From: Ferruginibacter sp.
Lineage (GTDB): Bacteria; Bacteroidota; Bacteroidia; Chitinophagales; Chitinophagaceae
DNA length: 64,000 bases
Assembly: GCF_028288465.1 (NCBI RefSeq)
Contig: NZ_JAQBNR010000015.1
Span: forward strand, 372,001 to 436,000
Reading direction: 5' to 3'
Shown in pieces: positions 33,783 through 43,456 of this stretch (position 1 is its first letter; each line of letters begins with the position of its first letter). The notes beneath the pieces are model-generated. The model worked only from the letters and a program-made list of their open reading frames with translations, made no database searches and was not told where the DNA came from. Position numbers and translations under genes: made by a program.

Positions 33783-36194
33783 ATGAAACAAAAAAAATAT
33801 GTATTGGTTTTTTTGTTGTTGCTCCTGCAGGTTACTTCAATGACGTTTGCACAGGGGTTTGGAGATCGGGTGCTTTTTAATGACCGCTGGTCTTTTCATT
33901 TGGGCGATATTCAATTTGGTGGAATAGAGCAGCTTGATCATTCAGGCTGGCGGGTGCTGGATCTTCCGCACGACTGGAGTGTTGAAGGTATTGCCAGTAC
34001 AAAAAATGCAAGCTGTACGGGTTTTTTGCCGGGAGGCATTGCCTGGTACAGAAAAAGTTTTGATATGCCGGTCGAACGAAAAGGTCAGCAGGTGTATATT
34101 TATTTTGGTGGTGTATATAACAACAGCGAAGTTTTTATTAATGGAATCAATGTGGGTAAAAGACCCAATGGATATATTTCGTTTATGTACGACCTTACTC
34201 CGTATCTTAAATTCGGGGCAAAAAATACAATCGCTGTAAGGGTGAATCATAGTGAAGATGCAGACTCCAGGTGGTACACCGGGTCGGGAATTTATCGCGA
34301 TGTGTATATGGTGTATGCCCAACCGGTACATATTGATTTGTGGGGCGTGTATTATACTACTAAGCAAACCGGAGCAACTGCAAGTATACAAATAGAAACC
34401 AATGTTATCAACACCAATAGCAAGGATGGTGCTATTGTTCCGCTTGTGGTAAAGCAGGAACTGTTTGATGCAACGGGGAAAAAAATAACATCAACCATTT
34501 CTAAATCAAAGGTTACAGATAAAAATAAAATAAGCCAGGGTCTACATTTTTCGAACCCGGTGTTATGGACATTGGATGCACCTTATCTGTATACGCTTAC
34601 AACAACCCTTCTTTCAGGAAAAGATACCCTTGATAAGACCAGTATAAAGGTCGGTATGCGTACCATTTCTTTTGATGCCAACAAAGGTTTCGCTTTAAAT
34701 GGGGTCAGTGAAAAATTAAAAGGCGTATGCATTCATCACGATGCCGGCGCCCTCGGGTCGGCAGTGCCCAAAGAGGTCTGGCGGAGACGGTTCAGTATTT
34801 TAAAGGACATGGGTTGCAATGCGATTCGAATGTCACACAATCCGCAGGCGACTGACTTGTATGATTTATGTGATGAGCTGGGGCTGCTGGTGATTGATGA
34901 AGCTTTTGATGAATGGGAGTATCCCAAACATAAATGGATTACCGGGTGGAATGACGGAGAACCCGGATTGCAGGGCAGTTCTACCTATTTTAAGGAATGG
35001 AGTGCCCGGGATTTGAGTGATATGGTATGCCGCGACAGGAATCATCCTTCTATCATTATGTGGAGTATCGGGAATGAAATTGACTATCCGCAGGATCCTT
35101 ATTCGCATCCTATTTTAAACCAGGCTGGTATTCGCCAGAAACATAAAGCGGGCCATATCATTTCACAGCCGGGGGCAGAGAATATGGGATACATCGCGAA
35201 AGACCTGGTATCAATCATAAAAAAGTTTGACCAATCAAGACCAACTACTGCTGCATTGGCCGCACCGGTAATGTCGAACGAAACGGATTACCCGAAGGCA
35301 CTGGATGTGGTTGGGTATAATTATACAGAAAGCAGCTATGAAAAAGATCATACAATGTACCCGGACAGAATCTTTTACGGAAGCGAAAACGGAACCAGTT
35401 TAGAAGCATGGAAAGCAGTTACAGAAAATGATTACATCCTCGGCCAGTTTTTATGGACAGGATATGATTTTCTTGGCGAAGCAGGAAGCTGGCCTTCAAG
35501 AGGATCAACTGCAGGTCAAATTGATTTAGCCGGGAATATAAAACCAAGGGGTTATTTCAGAAAAGCGTTATGGTCAACCTCACCCACTGCATATGCAGGC
35601 ACCTATCCTTATCGTGCAGAAGAAAAACCTTCCATGAATGCTCCTGCTCTATGGAATTATAAAGAAGAAGAAAAAATCAGGGTGGTTTGTTACACCAATT
35701 GCGAAGAGGCTGAACTGCTTTTAAATGGCAACAGAATAGGGGATAGAAAGCCCTACGATAAGGCAACCGGAATTATTTTCTGGGACATCCCTTTTAGTGC
35801 AGGCAAATTAGAAGTGCTTGCATTTAATAAGGGTATTCAAAAGGCGGCTTCCATTATTGAAACAGTTGGCAAGCCAGCCTATATTGCTGCGGAGGCGGAT
35901 AAAAAAAGTTTTACAACAAAAGGAGAAGTCGCTCATGTAATGGTAACTATCAAAGACAAAGATGGGCGCACAGTACCCTTCGCCGACACTGAACTTCTTT
36001 TCCAGGTTTCAGATAACGCTGTTTTGTTGGGCACCGAAAACGCATCCAGTGTACTTCCGGATAATTTTAAGGACAATATTCAAAGATGCAGGAACGGCAA
36101 AGTGCTGTTGTATATCAGGTCGGTTGATCCTTCAAAACCTGTGCATATCAATATCTCTGCCCCGCTGTTTGAGGAATTGATTGTTACACTATGA
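33783..36194 (+). CDS. Secreted GH2 beta-galactosidase with DUF4982 and C-terminal domain
   Basis: This is an 803-residue enzyme with a Sec signal peptide (VLVFLLLLLQVTSMTFAQ). The order is the jelly-roll sugar-binding domain (about 30-200; FNDRWSFHLG, WYRKSFDMPVE, SEVFINGINVGKRPNGY), Ig-like domain (about 205-305), TIM barrel (about 305-590) with acid/base Glu432 in MWSIGNEIDYP and nucleophile Glu535 in FYGSENGTS, a DUF4982 module (about 620-690; CYTNCEEAELLLNGNRIG) and a C-terminal Ig-like GH2 module (about 700-800). ICIHHDAGALG in the barrel is also typical. It should release beta-galactosyl or related residues from polysaccharide side chains in the periplasm or outside. No SusCD pair or regulator accompanies it. 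Confidence 0.9.
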   Translation: MKQKKYVLVFLLLLLQVTSMTFAQGFGDRVLFNDRWSFHLGDIQFGGIEQLDHSGWRVLDLPHDWSVEGIASTKNASCTGFLPGGIAWYRKSFDMPVERKGQQVYIYFGGVYNNSEVFINGINVGKRPNGYISFMYDLTPYLKFGAKNTIAVRVNHSEDADSRWYTGSGIYRDVYMVYAQPVHIDLWGVYYTTKQTGATASIQIETNVINTNSKDGAIVPLVVKQELFDATGKKITSTISKSKVTDKNKISQGLHFSNPVLWTLDAPYLYTLTTTLLSGKDTLDKTSIKVGMRTISFDANKGFALNGVSEKLKGVCIHHDAGALGSAVPKEVWRRRFSILKDMGCNAIRMSHNPQATDLYDLCDELGLLVIDEAFDEWEYPKHKWITGWNDGEPGLQGSSTYFKEWSARDLSDMVCRDRNHPSIIMWSIGNEIDYPQDPYSHPILNQAGIRQKHKAGHIISQPGAENMGYIAKDLVSIIKKFDQSRPTTAALAAPVMSNETDYPKALDVVGYNYTESSYEKDHTMYPDRIFYGSENGTSLEAWKAVTENDYILGQFLWTGYDFLGEAGSWPSRGSTAGQIDLAGNIKPRGYFRKALWSTSPTAYAGTYPYRAEEKPSMNAPALWNYKEEEKIRVVCYTNCEEAELLLNGNRIGDRKPYDKATGIIFWDIPFSAGKLEVLAFNKGIQKAASIIETVGKPAYIAAEADKKSFTTKGEVAHVMVTIKDKDGRTVPFADTELLFQVSDNAVLLGTENASSVLPDNFKDNIQRCRNGKVLLYIRSVDPSKPVHINISAPLFEELIVTL

Positions 36195-36555
36195 TGTATT
36201 GGACGTATTTTTTAACCCTCGTATTATACATTGTGTGATAATGGAATTACCTGTCTGGTATGCAGCATGCAAAGGAGATTGAGATTAACAACGGGAAAAG
36301 ATGGCCGATGTAAGCGTTGTGTTTGAGTTGACACCTGAAAAAGGACAGCCTTGCATTGGCTGATGCAGAAGTGATTACTGCCGTTTATACCAGCACCTTC
36401 CAACAAACGTATTGCTGCCCTGTTAACGGCAATCGCTTTGCTGTTGGTGATAACCTGCCTTCCCGTTAAGGGCGATAATATAGTTTGCATCCTTTCTTTA
36501 TTTTATTTATTTTAGAATACCAATTCTGTCATTACTCTAATCCCTCATCTTTTTT
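36195..36555. other. Gene-free interval
   Basis: About 360 bp without a supported gene. TTAACGG/CCCGTTAA arms at 36421-36467 flank a 30-base loop, too loose for a terminator. Confidence 0.4.
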
Positions 36556-38088
36556 ATGGACACACTCAGCATAAACAGCGCCACTTATTATTTGCCCGAA
36601 AGCGAGGCCGATGTCATCACGCTCGTTAACCAGGCCAAAGCACAAAACAAAACCATCTGCCTGCGGGGTTCCGCACATTCTTTCCCGCTTATCAACACTT
36701 TGGAAGCGGAAGCCGCGACCAATAAAAACCTGTACATCCTGCTGGCAAAAATGAATACGGTCCACATTGATAAAGACAACGCGTTGGTTACGGTAGACGG
36801 TGGTTGTCATTTGGGTTTAGACCCTTTTGACCCCGCGAATATTTCCACCCTGGAAAACTCTTTGTTGTACCAGTTAGATCAGGCCGGGCTGGCGGTACCA
36901 GATCTTGGCGGTATTACCCACCAGACAGTTGCCGGATTTTTATCCACCGGTTCATCAGGTGGCAGTACGCAGTTTTCTTTTGACGATGCATTGATGAGCA
37001 TTAGCCTGGTCAATTGCGGCGTGAACGGCGCTGAAAAAGTTACATTCAACCGTCCTGTTCCGGATAATCCGGATGATCCTTTTTATGGTATCGGTGTAGC
37101 CACCATCGGCTTGTTTGGCGTGATTGTTTCCGCCACTTTTAAATGTGTACCGCGGTTCAATATAGTGGGTACAGAAACCACCACTACAGAAGCCGCATGC
37201 CCAATCGATTTGTTTGGCAATGGCAGCGGTGATAAACCATCCCTGCAAACTTTTTTAGAGCAAACCCAGTATGTGCGGCTGATGTGGTGGCCGCAAAGAA
37301 ATGTGTCGAAGATGGTGGTGTGGCAGGCGAAGCAACAGGCGCCCACACCTGATTTTAAAATAATTCCTTACCAGGAAGTACCCTGGGTGGCGGGCAGCCC
37401 GATACCTTTAACGATGGCTGCTGACCTGGTATTTTCGGCCATTGGTACCTGGCCCAACTGGTTACTGGATGCCATGGGCGACACACCAAAATACCGGGAA
37501 ATAAAGGAGATGGTGGACCTGGCTTTTTATCCTGCTATTCTTCCGCTCATTTGTAAATTTTTTGTTCAGGATGGAGAGAATCAACCCTTCCAGGATGTGT
37601 GGTATAATGGCATACCGATGGATAACCAAATGAGTGACCGCCTGATGCCGGTTTGGTTTACAGAATTGTGGATACCCATTGGGAAGACACATGAAGTAAT
37701 GACAACACTGTTGAATTTTTATAGCGAAGGCCCGCAAAATACCGGCGCATTTTCCTGCGAAATATATGCTACCAAAAGCAGCCCCTTCTGGATGAGCCCC
37801 TCTTATCAAACCAACGTTATCCGGATTGACGTTTTTTGGTTTGCCAATAACAGCGGCGACCCGGTTGAATTTTATAAACCGTTCTGGGCCCTGCTGCAGC
37901 AATATAATTTCCGGCCGCACTGGGCAAAATACCTGCCGGGGGGTGATAGCCCCCAGGGCGTGGCCTACCTGAAATCTGTCTACCCAAGATGGAATGACTG
38001 GATGGCCTTGCGGGAGCAAATGGATCCCGGCCAGGTGTTTGTAAGCGACTACTGGCGTGGCCATTTGGGTATTGCGCCCGTGCAATAA
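36556..38088 (+). CDS. FAD-linked oxidase (VAO/berberine-bridge-like), first of a tandem pair
   Basis: This is a 510-residue protein of the vanillyl-alcohol-oxidase/PCMH superfamily. The FAD-binding domain has CLRGSAHSFPLINT (about residues 34-47), VTVDGGCHLGLDP, HQTVAGFLSTGSSGGS and GIGVATIGLFGVIVSATF. The C-terminal substrate domain ends with the MDPGQVFVSDYWRGHLG block, as in sugar-lactone and alditol oxidases. It has no signal peptide. Likely reaction: oxygen- or acceptor-dependent oxidation of a sugar, lactone or secondary alcohol. The next gene, 50 bp downstream, is a paralogue in the same orientation, so the two form an operon. Confidence 0.85.
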   Translation: MDTLSINSATYYLPESEADVITLVNQAKAQNKTICLRGSAHSFPLINTLEAEAATNKNLYILLAKMNTVHIDKDNALVTVDGGCHLGLDPFDPANISTLENSLLYQLDQAGLAVPDLGGITHQTVAGFLSTGSSGGSTQFSFDDALMSISLVNCGVNGAEKVTFNRPVPDNPDDPFYGIGVATIGLFGVIVSATFKCVPRFNIVGTETTTTEAACPIDLFGNGSGDKPSLQTFLEQTQYVRLMWWPQRNVSKMVVWQAKQQAPTPDFKIIPYQEVPWVAGSPIPLTMAADLVFSAIGTWPNWLLDAMGDTPKYREIKEMVDLAFYPAILPLICKFFVQDGENQPFQDVWYNGIPMDNQMSDRLMPVWFTELWIPIGKTHEVMTTLLNFYSEGPQNTGAFSCEIYATKSSPFWMSPSYQTNVIRIDVFWFANNSGDPVEFYKPFWALLQQYNFRPHWAKYLPGGDSPQGVAYLKSVYPRWNDWMALREQMDPGQVFVSDYWRGHLGIAPVQ

Positions 38089-38138
38089 AAATATTTTTCT
38101 TCCATTTTATTATAACGAAATATTAATAGCTTTTTATC

Positions 38139-39680
38139 ATGATTACTCCAGACGCAAAAGGGTTATATCATCCTGCCAGCAATGATGACATCAGTACGCT
38201 GATTCAATATGCTATACAAAATAAATTACAGGTAAGGGTAAGAGGTGCTGCACAATCTGTCAACGCAGCGGTGGTAACAGATGCCGGTAACAACATCAAT
38301 ATACAACTGGATCAGATGCGGACTGTAGTGTTCAATGATGCTGCTGTGCAGGTTACCGTAGGTGCCGGTTGCAACCTTGGGGTTGATCCTTATGATCCTT
38401 CTGAAACAAGCAAATTGGGAAACAGTTTTTTTGAACAGCTCACTCAACATGGATGGGCCATCGCCAATGTGCCGGACGCCATTCATCAAACCGTGGCAGG
38501 CTTTATTTCAACCGGTTCCTCAGGGCCTTCCATGCAGCATTCTTTTGATGAATGCATCGTGGCCATTACTTTGATAGATGGCACCGGTACTCTGCATACG
38601 TTTACTAAATCAGATAACTTAAGCGATCCGTTTTATGCTGTTGGAACCAGTATGGGCTTGCTGGGAATTATCACGTCCGTTACGCTGCAATGTATTCCGG
38701 CTTTCAATATTATTGGCAGCCAGTCAACCACTAAAATAACCGACTGTGCGTATGATTTTTTAGGCAACGGGGGCGATGGCAAACCGTCATTGCAACAAAT
38801 GATGAGCAGCGCCGAATACACCCGCATGCTATGGTGGCCTTTCTCTACCGTACAACGCGTTATTACCTGGCAGGCACATACTATGCAGCCATCCGACTAC
38901 AACCAGCACACGGGTACGCCGCAACATTTTACTCCGCAACCGTACCAACCCGTGTTTAAAACGGTTGATGGATCTGCACTGCCGATGCAGGCCGCTGCGG
39001 CAGAAGGGTACAAACTGATTGCAACATGGCCGGCGTGGCTGCATGCTATCACGGGTAATTCACCGGCTGAGCCGGTTATTGAAACCATAACGGAGACCGT
39101 GGCGCCCTACCTGTACCCGCTGATGCTGAATATGTTTTTTGCCTGTGACAGTGATAAAAATCCACCGCAACAATTTTGGGATAACTGGCTGGGCAGCCTG
39201 CCGATGGACAGGGTAGAGTTTAGCAACAACCTGTTTAATATGTGTTACACAGAAATTTGGGTAACCGCAGATAAAACGCAGGAACTGATGAGCGCTTTTC
39301 AGCAACACTACCAGGAAGGTGGCTTTGCCGCTACCTGGGTATATTGTGTGGAAGTGCTGGGAGCGAAGGCAAGTAATTTTTGGATGAGCCCCGGCTATCA
39401 GCAAAACTCCGTCCGCATAAGTATCATGTGGTGGTTAGACAATCCTGTGCAGCCACTGAATTATTACCAGCAGTTCTGGGACTTGCTGTATCAAAAAAAT
39501 ATTCCTTTTCGTTTGCACTGGGGAAAATACCTGCCGCCCGCTGCATCCAGCCAGGGCCCCGCTTACCTGCAACAACAATATCCCCAATGGAATAACTTTA
39601 TGGCGCTGCGTAAGAAAATGGATCCCGATAACCTGTTTTTAACAACCTACTGGAAAACTCAATTAGGAATTACCGTTTAA
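38139..39680 (+). CDS. FAD-linked oxidase, tandem paralogue
   Basis: This is a 513-residue protein collinear with the preceding oxidase: VRVRGAAQSVNAAVVTD replaces the HSFPL block, VTVGAGCNLGVDPYDPSE, HQTVAGFISTGSSGPS, GTSMGLLGIITSVTLQC and C-terminal MDPDNLFLTTYWKTQLGI are kept. The first copy has His at the first FAD-contact block (AHSFP), the second has Gln (AQSVN), so covalent flavin attachment, if it occurs through that histidine, would be lost here. Duplication with divergence of the flavin site is the notable point. Function is otherwise as uncertain as for the first copy. The start is the ATG at 38139, 50 bp after the previous stop. Confidence 0.82.
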   Translation: MITPDAKGLYHPASNDDISTLIQYAIQNKLQVRVRGAAQSVNAAVVTDAGNNINIQLDQMRTVVFNDAAVQVTVGAGCNLGVDPYDPSETSKLGNSFFEQLTQHGWAIANVPDAIHQTVAGFISTGSSGPSMQHSFDECIVAITLIDGTGTLHTFTKSDNLSDPFYAVGTSMGLLGIITSVTLQCIPAFNIIGSQSTTKITDCAYDFLGNGGDGKPSLQQMMSSAEYTRMLWWPFSTVQRVITWQAHTMQPSDYNQHTGTPQHFTPQPYQPVFKTVDGSALPMQAAAAEGYKLIATWPAWLHAITGNSPAEPVIETITETVAPYLYPLMLNMFFACDSDKNPPQQFWDNWLGSLPMDRVEFSNNLFNMCYTEIWVTADKTQELMSAFQQHYQEGGFAATWVYCVEVLGAKASNFWMSPGYQQNSVRISIMWWLDNPVQPLNYYQQFWDLLYQKNIPFRLHWGKYLPPAASSQGPAYLQQQYPQWNNFMALRKKMDPDNLFLTTYWKTQLGITV

Positions 39681-39823
39681 TTAAGTGAATTTGTAGCTGT
39701 AAAACAAGTCCCCGGAAACCAATTATCCTTACCGTAGCATTAAACCGTAACAGCAATGAAGGTTTAATCAATGCATCTGTGAATAACGGTATCTTAAACA
39801 GAAACTACAAGCTGCATCAACAA

Positions 39824-41140
39824 ATGGACGCAATAGGGAAAACAGCTGTCACATCAACCGGCAACAGCAATTTTTTGCAATGGGGCAAAAAGGCCTGGGC
39901 TTCCATCATTACCATTGGCATCACCAGCCAGCTAACGGCCTGGGAACAAAAGCGCACCCGTTTGCTCAATGGTGTTTCCGCCATGGCGCTTATTATCTTG
40001 TCCATCTATTGTTTATTGTATCTTAGTAAAACCGAGCGCCTTGTGTTGATTGAAAGCTTCCAGGGCGTGGTGGCCATGGCCATTGTATTACTGCTCAACC
40101 ATTTTCACAAATACATTGCGGCCTGCCATTTTTTTAATATCTACAACATGCTCTGTTATTCCTTCTTTGCCATTTCGCATGGCAAGGTAGATGCGGCAGA
40201 ATATATATTGGTGGCGGGAAGTATTGCTTCAATGCTTTTTTTCAGGGACAGGGTTACAGTGATTACTTATTTTATTTTAAACGCCGCCTGCTTTGCCGCC
40301 TGCAAATATTCCTTTACGGTAATGCAGCCTTTTTTGTTTATGCCCAATGGCGAAAACCTGTACTTCGCCAACCATGTAACGTTGTTTATTATTTTATTTC
40401 TGATCGTCTTTTATTTTAAATCAGAAAATGAAAAACAGGAAAACCAGCTGGAACAACGGAACCTGTTGCTGCAAAAAGAAAAGGAAAAGTCAGATAATTT
40501 ATTGCTGAATATTTTGCCTGCCGAAACAGCCGAAGAATTAAAGGAAACCGGGGAAGCCGCCGCCAAAAGTTACAAGATGGTAACGGTGCTGTTTCTGGAT
40601 TTTAAAGATTTTACCTACATGGCCGAAAGCATGCCGGCCGAAGAACTGGTAACCGCCATCAACTATTATTTCAGTGCCTTTGATAACATCATCCAGCGGC
40701 ACGATATTGAAAAAATAAAAACCATCGGCGATGCCTACATGTGTGCAGGCGGATTACCGCAGGCCAACAAAACCAATCCCACAGACGTTGTGCTCGCGGC
40801 GCTGGAGATACAGGAATTTATGCAGCAGGACAAGCAACAAAAGCAGCAGCAAAACAAACCTTTTTTCGAAGTCCGCATCGGCATTAATTCAGGCTCCATC
40901 ATTGCCGGCATTGTAGGCATCAAAAAATTTGCCTACGATATATGGGGCGATACGGTCAACATTGCCTCCCGCATGGAATCCAGTGGCATAGCGGGTAAAG
41001 TAAATATCAGCGGCGCCACCTACGAGTTGGTTAAAGATGCATTTAACTGCACCCACCGCGGTAAAATAGAAGCCAAACACAAAGGGTTGATTGATATGTA
41101 TTTTGTGGATGGGTGTAAGGATACGGAAAGTCAGCAGTAA
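39824..41140 (+). CDS. Membrane-bound class III adenylate cyclase
   Basis: The protein has 438 residues from the ATG at 39824; a GTG at 39779 would add 15. About six membrane helices occupy residues 45-195. A short coiled coil (KSENEKQENQLEQRNLLLQKEKEK) joins the catalytic domain, about 235-430. Metal-binding aspartates lie in VLFLDFKDFT and IKTIGDAYMCAGG; the latter also supplies the lysine that selects adenine, and YDIWGDTVNIASRMES supplies the second base-selecting aspartate and the transition-state Asn/Arg. So cAMP synthesis is predicted. This resembles the integral-membrane cyclases of Bacteroidota and mycobacteria, with unknown signal. A decayed copy of the catalytic region lies at 44872. 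Confidence 0.88.
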   Translation: MDAIGKTAVTSTGNSNFLQWGKKAWASIITIGITSQLTAWEQKRTRLLNGVSAMALIILSIYCLLYLSKTERLVLIESFQGVVAMAIVLLLNHFHKYIAACHFFNIYNMLCYSFFAISHGKVDAAEYILVAGSIASMLFFRDRVTVITYFILNAACFAACKYSFTVMQPFLFMPNGENLYFANHVTLFIILFLIVFYFKSENEKQENQLEQRNLLLQKEKEKSDNLLLNILPAETAEELKETGEAAAKSYKMVTVLFLDFKDFTYMAESMPAEELVTAINYYFSAFDNIIQRHDIEKIKTIGDAYMCAGGLPQANKTNPTDVVLAALEIQEFMQQDKQQKQQQNKPFFEVRIGINSGSIIAGIVGIKKFAYDIWGDTVNIASRMESSGIAGKVNISGATYELVKDAFNCTHRGKIEAKHKGLIDMYFVDGCKDTESQQ

Positions 41141-41407
41141 TTATTGTATGCAAAACAGGTTCACAATTTTCAGTCCGCCTTTTTTGAAACGTGTTTCAAT
41201 AATCCGCTGGTTTGGCCACCTCAGTGATTTCATATTTGCTACAATGCGATGTATCAGCAAGGAGCAGACGTTGCAAAAATAATGATCGCTTTCATATAAT
41301 AAATGTTTACATTCATTTATAAATATTACACATCTTTGTATGCATGCTTATGGTAGCAATACACCAGTTAGCGGCAATGCTGCTTGAACGCTTAAAAAAC
41401 ACTCCAA

Positions 41408-42085
41408 ATGTTTTACAGAATACATTTAAATACATTACTGCTTATCTTATTATTGGTTGTTGTACAACATAGTATAGCACAAAAAAATGACAGCATAAGA
41501 ATTAAAAGTATTCCCTATCCTTTAAAATGGGATAATGAACCAAAGAAATACTCAATGGACAAAAATGGGGTAATCATTACTGCCAGCGAAAAAACTGACA
41601 TGTTCAGAGACCCTAACGTCGCCTACAATACAGACAATGCTCCTAAGCTACTTTTCACTGCTGACAGTAATTTTGTAATTACAGCATCAATTGAACACAG
41701 TTTCTCCAACAAATGGGATGGAGGTGCCATCGTTCTCAAACAAGACAGTCTTAATTGGGTAAAATTTTGTTTTGAGCGCGACTATACCGGGGCAAGAAGG
41801 GTGGTTAGTGTGGTAACAAAAGGCATTTCCGACGACTGCAATTCTGTTGAGATAACCGGTAACAAGGTTTTTTACAAAGTTGCCAAAGCGGGCAATGTTA
41901 TAACACTGTACTATTCAATAAGCGGCACAAAATGGTTTCTGGTAAGGCACTTTCAGTTTGACACAACCAAACCTTTCCAGGTGGGGTTCTTGGCGCAATC
42001 GCCTGTTGGGAAAAATTGTAAAGTCAAATTCCAAAACATTACCTATACAATAAAAAAGATAAAAGACCCTTATCTTGGCGACTAA
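41408..42085 (+). CDS. Exported DUF1349 family protein
   Basis: This is a 225-residue protein with a Sec signal peptide (LLLILLLVVVQHSIA, cleavage before QKNDS). The mature part is a concanavalin-like beta sandwich of the DUF1349 type: DMFRDPNVAYNTDNAPKLLF, WDGGAIVLKQDSLNWVKFCFE and KWFLVRHFQFDTTKPFQVGFLAQSP are the family landmarks. Such domains bind or process carbohydrate, but no catalytic residues are proven. It is monocistronic. The upstream sequence CATCTTTG at about 41331 resembles a -7 box with one mismatch. Confidence 0.85.
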   Translation: MFYRIHLNTLLLILLLVVVQHSIAQKNDSIRIKSIPYPLKWDNEPKKYSMDKNGVIITASEKTDMFRDPNVAYNTDNAPKLLFTADSNFVITASIEHSFSNKWDGGAIVLKQDSLNWVKFCFERDYTGARRVVSVVTKGISDDCNSVEITGNKVFYKVAKAGNVITLYYSISGTKWFLVRHFQFDTTKPFQVGFLAQSPVGKNCKVKFQNITYTIKKIKDPYLGD

Positions 42086-42231
42086 TAAATAAGGCTTTCA
42101 AAAGCGCATGCCTCCAACAAAAGTATTTGTAAAAGCTTTAGTCCCGTCTGCGTTTTCACCGCAATCAGCAACAATTATTGAAATCTTACCGTGAAATCCC
42201 GACGCTGAATGATATTCGCATTACTACAAAA

Positions 42232-43095
42232 TCATGTAGCATGCTTCAATATAAAATCAACAATTGGCGTTGGATTTATAAGACTGTGTGGATGATGACC
42301 CACACCTGGTTTCAGTATGATTTGTATCGGCGCCTTCATCTCTTTATAACGCTGCTCAACTAATTGTATATTTTCTGCTATCGGCACCACGGTATCTGCA
42401 TCTCCGCAAACACATAAAACAGGGATATGCGCATCGGCTAATGGCTTTAGATTATCTACCGGATTAAATTGATAAGCCATCGCTGCAGCATCATCTGCAA
42501 AGCCATATACTTTTTTTAATTTTTCCCAGTCACCCGCTGAACCTTCTCCCTTTCCCTTGCCGCCGGGCCAGCTTTTAAAATCACATACCGGCGCATCCAC
42601 ATATATACAACTTACTTTTTCAGGGTTTCTTGCGGCCCAGTTAAATGCAAATAATCCTCCTCTGCTAAATCCTTCCAAAACCGTTTTAGGATGCAATTTT
42701 CTATTTTTAATGAGGTAGGCATAATATTTATCCATGAGGTCAAGTGCTATGGGCGCACCATACATATCCTGCAAATCCATATACACCACAAAAAATCCTT
42801 TTGCCAGTAAGGTACTGTCAGCCTGCGGTTCATGACCAAAAAACTCCGTACGCCAGATCCATGGATTGCCCGGCTTTCTCTTTTTCGGTTCCACCACCAG
42901 GCAGTTTCTTCCATTCAATACAAAGTCTGTTCTTTTAAATCCCATCCAGGTGGAATAAGTAAATGAGTCTGTTGCTTGCAGCGGTTGCGTTACAACAGGC
43001 AGTGCGAGTGGCTTGCTATTTTCGGGATAGTTTTTAGCTTCCAGTGAATGATGAAGCACTAAAAGGGAAATCAACAAACAAATAAATCGAAACAT
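42232..43095 (-). CDS. Exported alpha/beta hydrolase
   Basis: This is a 287-residue protein. Residues 1-20 form a signal peptide (RFICLLISLLVLHHSLEA). The hydrolase fold shows the nucleophile elbow GFSRGG with Ser144, the acid in VLCVCGDADTVVP (Asp234 most likely) and the histidine in KPGVGHHPHSL (His267). The first strand region carries WMGFKRTDFVLNGRNCLVVEP. It would cleave an ester or related bond in the periplasm. Relatives occur beside carbohydrate esterases and sulfatases in Bacteroidota. Here it stands on the reverse strand near the Gfo/Idh/MocA gene but is separated from it by 361 bp. Confidence 0.85.
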   Translation of the reverse strand: MFRFICLLISLLVLHHSLEAKNYPENSKPLALPVVTQPLQATDSFTYSTWMGFKRTDFVLNGRNCLVVEPKKRKPGNPWIWRTEFFGHEPQADSTLLAKGFFVVYMDLQDMYGAPIALDLMDKYYAYLIKNRKLHPKTVLEGFSRGGLFAFNWAARNPEKVSCIYVDAPVCDFKSWPGGKGKGEGSAGDWEKLKKVYGFADDAAAMAYQFNPVDNLKPLADAHIPVLCVCGDADTVVPIAENIQLVEQRYKEMKAPIQIILKPGVGHHPHSLINPTPIVDFILKHAT

Positions 43096-43456
43096 ACAAT
43101 TACAATTTTATCAGCAACAAGTTACTTAAAAGCAGGAACTTGTTGTACTGCCGGAAAGCATGGTGCTGCCATTGATTCTGCAAAGACACGGCTATTGAAT
43201 TTTTTCTTTGCTATAGTTTAACATAAACCCGCTTCGTGTTTTTGTTGCTTACCCAATGCAATAAAATTTACAAATCACTACCGGTGTAAGACTAGTTATT
43301 TTGCATTTGTGATGTATGCTGGGTTGGGGGGTCGCGGATGACGCATTGTTATTGCAGGGGCTCTCCGTGAAGCCCGCTGGTACAGAACCCAAGCCTTTCG
43401 GGGACTGAAACAATTTTAAAGTTCCAATGATTCTAAACACTACCCAACAATAACAA
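43096..43456. other. Gene-free interval
   Basis: I see no supported gene in the 361 bp between the hydrolase gene and the oxidoreductase gene, both on the reverse strand. The hydrolase promoter must lie in the left half; TAAAATTG at about 43112 (reverse) is one mismatch from TAnnTTTG. Confidence 0.35.

Noticed and set aside
36224..36490. 88-codon reverse frame after the GH2 gene
   Set aside because: No domain and no terminator or promoter. Treated as gene-free sequence.
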